Source of the DNA: JAUREX01 sp044356825
GTDB lineage: Bacteria; Pseudomonadota; Alphaproteobacteria; Rhodobacterales; Rhodobacteraceae
Length of the DNA: 9,044 nt
Reading direction: 5' to 3'
Assembly (NCBI GenBank): GCA_044356825.1
Contig: JBIKVM010000123.1
Span: 1-9,044 of the forward strand
The stretch's first letter is position 1; each line of letters begins with the position of its first letter. Below, one piece after another: positions 6,464 through 9,044 of this stretch. A program made the position numbers and the translations under genes. The notes under the pieces are model-generated. The model saw nothing but the letters and a program-made list of their open reading frames with translations, made no database searches and was not told the origin of the DNA.

Positions 6464-6487
6464 ACGTCCCGCAGGAAAGGGGAAACC

Positions 6488-6988
6488 ATGCCCGGCACGA
6501 AGCTTGATCCCATCGACCGCCGCATCCTCGCCGAGCTTCAGGCCGACGGGCGGATGACGAACGTCGAACTCGCGCGCCGGGTCGGGATCTCGGCCCCGCC
6601 CTGCCTGCGGCGCGTCCGCACGCTCGAAGAGGCGGGCTATATCCGCGGCTATCACGCCGACATCAACGCGCGCGAGCTCGGCTTCGAGGTGCAGGTCTTC
6701 GCGATGGTGCGGCTGCACAGCCAGGCCGAGGCCGACTTGTCGGCCTTCGAGGCGCGCGCGCGCGCCTGGCCGCTCGTGCGCGAATGCCACATGCTGAACG
6801 GCGAGATCGACTTCATCCTCAAATGCGTCTCGCCTGATCTCTCGACCTTCCAGCGCTTCCTGACCGAGGAATTGCTCAAGGCCGAGAACGTCGCGAGCGT
6901 CAAGACCTCGCTCGTGATCCGCGGCGCCAAGGCCGAACCGGGCGTGCCCTTCGAGGTGCTCGAGGAACGCCTCGCGCGTCGGGCCTGA
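6488..6988 (+). CDS. Lrp/AsnC family transcriptional regulator
   Basis: This 166-residue DNA-binding regulator is of the feast/famine family, which usually responds to an amino acid. I chose ATG 6488 because AGGAAAGGGGA at 6473-6483 gives a good ribosome site; the frame stays open upstream to TTG 6422, but that extension lacks family character and would run through the proposed operator. The N-terminal winged helix begins LDPIDRRIL (6-14), with the helix-turn-helix at about 24-44 (NVELARRVGISAPPCLRRV). A linker leads to the RAM ligand-binding/oligomerisation domain at about 66-146, with GEIDFIL (105-111) matching its conserved G-x-x-D segment. The ligand cannot be told from sequence. Its divergence from trxB suggests control of trxB, itself, or both. 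The gene contains a 16-base alternating G/C palindrome at 6751-6766. No convincing terminator follows. Confidence 0.93.
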   Translation: MPGTKLDPIDRRILAELQADGRMTNVELARRVGISAPPCLRRVRTLEEAGYIRGYHADINARELGFEVQVFAMVRLHSQAEADLSAFEARARAWPLVRECHMLNGEIDFILKCVSPDLSTFQRFLTEELLKAENVASVKTSLVIRGAKAEPGVPFEVLEERLARRA

Positions 6989-7095
6989 TGGCTGCGCGGC
7001 GCAACCCCCATCCATCAAAGATATCATATCGAAACTTGAGGTAGCCATCTTTCCTCGAGCAAGATATTGTGCCGCAAGGTGTTTCGTCCCTTGCG
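6989..7095 (+). promoter_or_regulatory. AT-richer upstream region of the metalloprotease gene
   Basis: This short gap breaks the GC-rich pattern. It contains the perfect 11-base palindrome GATATCATATC (7020-7030) and a direct repeat AAGATAT at 7018-7024 and 7061-7067, 43 bases (about four helical turns) apart. A TTGAGG (7036-7041) with AAGATA (7061-7066) would make a promoter with a long 19-base spacer. These are operator-like features without an assigned regulator. Confidence 0.25.
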
Positions 7096-8745
7096 ATGGC
7101 TGAGATGTATCCTGAAAGAAAGAAGCGCGCCGCCGTCGGTTCTGGCCGTGGCACGCGCGCGAAGACGGCATCCCCGCTGATGGCCTTCTATGGACTCGCG
7201 GCATGCGGCAGCGGCGGTTCGAGCGGTGGCGACGACGGGGGATCGGCGACCGGCACCCTCCCGGCAGGCTATGAGGCGCCACACTCGGTCTACACGCCCC
7301 CTTCCGAACCCGATCCGACTGCGTTTCTGCTGCAACCGGCGCCCCAAGAGGCCTACTGGATCAATAGTCTGGCGAACGCGGACTATCCCGACCTGGATGA
7401 TTTCTACGCGAGCTTCGGCAACACGATCAGCTACATCTTCCCCGATACGATGCCCTATTACTATGTCGACGAGGATGCGGACGGATGGAACCCCGCTTCG
7501 GCGGCTGTCCGCGCTGCATTTCGCGAGGTCTTCGACGGGCTGGAAGACATGTTCGTCGTCACCTTTGTCGAGGTTGACGATGTCGAGGGCTTCAACGTCA
7601 TCGTCGTCTCGCAAAACGACCAAGACTCTCAAGGCTATGCGTTCTTTCCGAGCGTCACGAGCTTCTTCGGCTCAGACGTTCTGATTTCCAATGAGTTCGC
7701 ATCGCCCGATCAGGAGAGCGACACCGATTACGAACTCATCATCCATGAGCTTGGCCATGCACTTGGCCTCAAGCATCCTTTCGAGGTCGAGGGCACGGCG
7801 ACCGAAATCCTGCCTGTCGACGAAGATAATTCCTACTGGACGGCGATGACCTACACGGATGTCCCGGAGGCCTGGGATGGTGCGTTCCGGCCTCTGGACC
7901 TCATGGCCCTTGCCGGGATGCTCGGCGTCAATCCGGACTACCGGCCCGACAACGACACCTATGAGTTCTCCGAAGCGGCAGGCAGCTTTGTCATCGACGG
8001 AAGCGGATACGACACGATCTCGGCGGCGCCCCTCTCGAACGCCGTCACCATCAACCTCAACCCGAACACCCACAGCAGCGCCGGGACGATCGCGGACAGG
8101 ATCACCGCACCGTTTCAACTTACCATTTCCTCGGGCAGCATCATTGAGGCCGCCGTCGGAGGGCTGGGTGATGATTACCTCATCGGCAATCCTTCCGACA
8201 ATCTTCTCGTCGGCGGGAGAGGCGATGACATGATCTTTGCAGGCGAAGGCGCGGACCGGGTCGATCCTGGAAGGGGCGATGATGTCGTCGACCTCTCGGA
8301 GTTCATCTCGATGGCAGACCGGCTGATCTTCGCGGGCGATACAGATCCCATGGGGCATGACGTGGTCCTCGGCTTCGGGCAAGGCGCGGAGGGTGATATC
8401 GTGGATGTGGCAGGCATGACTGGGGCGGTTCTGCTCGCCGTCGTCGCTGCCGCGACTGTTCCGCTGGCAAATGTCGGAGGCGCGATCCTGAGACTCGCCG
8501 CCGCCGGTATCGATACTGCAAACGGCCTGCGCGCGGCGTTCGAGCCGACCGGCATCTTTGCGGCACTTTCTGTCGATGACGGTTCGGAAGTGCTGGTGAT
8601 CACGTCGGACTCCCAGGCGACGGGCGAAGATCAGGAACTCTTCCATCTGATGAACGATCAAGGCGACATCCTCGTCACCCACATCGCCACTTTCGTTGGC
8701 AATTACCTCGATCTGGACGAGTGGCACGGAGCCAACTTCGCCTGA
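7069..8745 (+). CDS. Metzincin-type zinc metalloprotease with RTX repeats (M10/serralysin-like)
   Basis: This is a predicted extracytoplasmic calcium-dependent protease. Numbering from GTG 7069 (558 residues): the zinc site HELGHALGLKHP (226-237) gives ligands H226, H230, H236 and catalytic E227, and TAMTY (258-262) supplies the Met-turn. Five consecutive nonapeptides at 364-408 (8158-8292) follow the RTX pattern GGxGxDxUx, with the second degenerate, and would bind calcium. The C-terminus is acidic and ends THIATFVGNYLDLDEWHGANFA-like, resembling uncleaved type I secretion signals. The N-terminus is Lys/Arg-rich, then PLMAFYGLAAC with an LAAC lipobox (Cys46) and a Gly/Ser linker, so a lipoprotein is also possible; the hydrophobic core is short. 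The start is uncertain: ATG 7096 (549 residues) and ATG 7105 are alternatives, none with a good ribosome site. Base composition is lower in G+C than its neighbours, hinting at acquisition. No transporter genes are nearby. Confidence 0.82.
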   Translation: MPQGVSSLAMAEMYPERKKRAAVGSGRGTRAKTASPLMAFYGLAACGSGGSSGGDDGGSATGTLPAGYEAPHSVYTPPSEPDPTAFLLQPAPQEAYWINSLANADYPDLDDFYASFGNTISYIFPDTMPYYYVDEDADGWNPASAAVRAAFREVFDGLEDMFVVTFVEVDDVEGFNVIVVSQNDQDSQGYAFFPSVTSFFGSDVLISNEFASPDQESDTDYELIIHELGHALGLKHPFEVEGTATEILPVDEDNSYWTAMTYTDVPEAWDGAFRPLDLMALAGMLGVNPDYRPDNDTYEFSEAAGSFVIDGSGYDTISAAPLSNAVTINLNPNTHSSAGTIADRITAPFQLTISSGSIIEAAVGGLGDDYLIGNPSDNLLVGGRGDDMIFAGEGADRVDPGRGDDVVDLSEFISMADRLIFAGDTDPMGHDVVLGFGQGAEGDIVDVAGMTGAVLLAVVAAATVPLANVGGAILRLAAAGIDTANGLRAAFEPTGIFAALSVDDGSEVLVITSDSQATGEDQELFHLMNDQGDILVTHIATFVGNYLDLDEWHGANFA

Positions 8746-8794
8746 AGGCCGTGCCGTCCGATCAGCCTATGCTGACGCCCGGGGAAATCTCTCC

Positions 8795-8826
8795 TCGACA
8801 GGGGCGGCATTCCCGCCGCCCCTCGA
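8795..8826 (+). terminator. Hairpin terminator after the metalloprotease gene
   Basis: GGGGCGGC (8801-8808) and GCCGCCCC (8815-8822) form a perfect 8-bp GC stem with a six-base loop, extended by TCGA arms (8795-8798 with 8823-8826) across a small bulge. It lies 50 bases after the protease stop and before the tRNA. There is no U-run, as is frequent in GC-rich alphaproteobacteria. Confidence 0.55.
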
Positions 8827-8833
8827 CGCCACC

Positions 8834-8862
8834 TTGTGCCCTGCACCGATGCTGCGCTAAGA
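8834..8862 (+). promoter_or_regulatory. Putative promoter of tRNA-Ser
   Basis: TTGTGC (8834-8839), a 17-base spacer and CTAAGA (8857-8862) would start transcription near 8869, just ahead of the mature tRNA at 8872. The -10 is a poor match, so the spacing and position carry most of the argument. Confidence 0.3.
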
Positions 8863-8871
8863 ACGATCCGT

Positions 8872-8961
8872 GGAGAGGTGGCCGAGCGGTCGAAGGCGCA
8901 CGCCTGGAAAGTGTGTAGGCGGGAAACCGTCTCGCGGGTTCGAATCCCGCTCTCTCCGCCA
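8872..8961 (+). tRNA. tRNA-Ser (anticodon GGA)
   Basis: The 90-base gene folds fully. The acceptor stem GGAGAGG (8872-8878) pairs with TCTCTCC (8951-8957) with one G-U, followed by discriminator G and an encoded CCA (8959-8961). The D stem is GCC/GGC; the anticodon stem CACGC/GTGTG encloses CTGGAAA (8904-8910) with anticodon GGA at 8906-8908, reading UCC and UCU. The 18-base variable arm (8916-8933) is the long class II arm expected of tRNA-Ser, and the T arm is GCGGG-TTCGAAT-CCCGC (8934-8950). G73 and the long arm both agree with serine identity. Confidence 0.97.
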
Positions 8962-8967
8962 CATGGC

Positions 8968-8994
8968 ACTGAAATAAATAAATTATTTATCAGT
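8968..8994. repeat. AT-rich inverted repeat downstream of tRNA-Ser
   Basis: ATAAATAA (8974-8981) and TTATTTAT (8983-8990) are exact inverted arms around one base, framed by ACTG (8968-8971) and CAGT (8991-8994) with a two-base bulge on the left. It begins seven bases after the tRNA CCA end, at a sharp shift to A+T. It could be a transcript 3' end or a protein-binding site near an integration point; no U-tract follows. Confidence 0.4.
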
Positions 8995-9044
8995 TTGGAA
9001 TATCGTTACCAAAACCGCTCCCCGATAACTCGGCGACTGTCACG

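Noticed and set aside
6422..6487. N-terminal extension of the Lrp-type protein from TTG 6422
   Set aside because: The family starts close to LDPIDRRIL; ATG 6488 has a strong ribosome site and the extension would cross the proposed operator.
6987..7012. Possible terminator after the Lrp-type gene (GATGG/CCATC outer arms, TGCG/CGCA inner arms)
   Set aside because: The outer stem is only 5 bp, the inner 4 bp with a three-base loop, and the internal loop is lopsided. There is no U-tract. Too weak to annotate.
7672..8727. 351-codon minus-strand frame opposite the metalloprotease
   Set aside because: The plus strand carries the HExxHxxGxxH site and RTX repeats in frame; the reverse frame shows no domain.
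8721..8918. 65-codon plus-strand frame running into the tRNA
   Set aside because: It overlaps the protease end, passes through the terminator hairpin and ends inside the tRNA; no ribosome site.
8703..8969. Minus-strand frames over the tRNA with GESGIRTRE or AERAGFEPAR beginnings
   Set aside because: These are the familiar false proteins read from the antisense of tRNA-Ser; the tRNA folds perfectly here.
1..9044. CRISPR array, insertion sequence, prophage, toxin-antitoxin or anti-phage system
   Set aside because: I looked for regular repeats, transposase or integrase motifs and small paired genes on both strands and found none.

Overview
The window looks like the chromosome of a GC-rich alphaproteobacterium, most likely a member of the Rhodobacteraceae. 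The signs are very high G+C with strong codon bias, an Hsp20 gene followed by a DUF1150 gene, a fused ATP sulfurylase/APS kinase, thioredoxin reductase divergent from an Lrp/AsnC regulator, and a short metzincin-RTX protein with a Rhodobacterales-style C-terminus. The placement is from sequence character and gene order, not a database search.

Layout. (1) Positions 2-2821, plus strand: the end of an ABC importer operon of the polyamine (PotABC) type, comprising a 5'-truncated ATPase and two overlapping permease genes. The substrate-binding protein is not in the window. (2) 2822-3581, plus strand: a heat-shock unit. A hairpin just after the permease stop is followed by a sigma-32-like promoter, a structured leader that resembles a ROSE RNA thermometer, an IbpA-like small heat-shock protein and a DUF1150 protein. 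(3) 3601-6321, minus strand: trxB followed by the sat/cysC fusion, transcribed towards the heat-shock unit. The two transcripts converge on a perfect 10-bp hairpin whose loop holds the cysC stop codon. (4) 6322-6487: the divergent trxB/lrp control region with repeated TTGCG motifs. (5) 6488-6988, plus strand: Lrp/AsnC regulator. (6) 6989-8745, plus strand: an AT-richer stretch and a metzincin-type zinc metalloprotease with RTX repeats, compositionally unlike its neighbours. (7) 8795-8826: a hairpin. (8) 8872-8961: tRNA-Ser(GGA), followed by an abruptly AT-rich tail with an inverted repeat.

How it fits together. Sat/CysC makes PAPS from sulfate, and thioredoxin reductase keeps thioredoxin reduced, the usual electron donor for PAPS reduction, so the minus-strand pair makes metabolic sense. 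The heat-shock pair has the clearest regulatory architecture in the window. I see no phage, IS element, CRISPR array or defence system. The least ordinary items are the layered terminator/promoter/thermometer region before hsp20, the unexplained DUF1150 partner, and the metalloprotease that combines a lipobox-like N-terminus with RTX repeats beside a tRNA.
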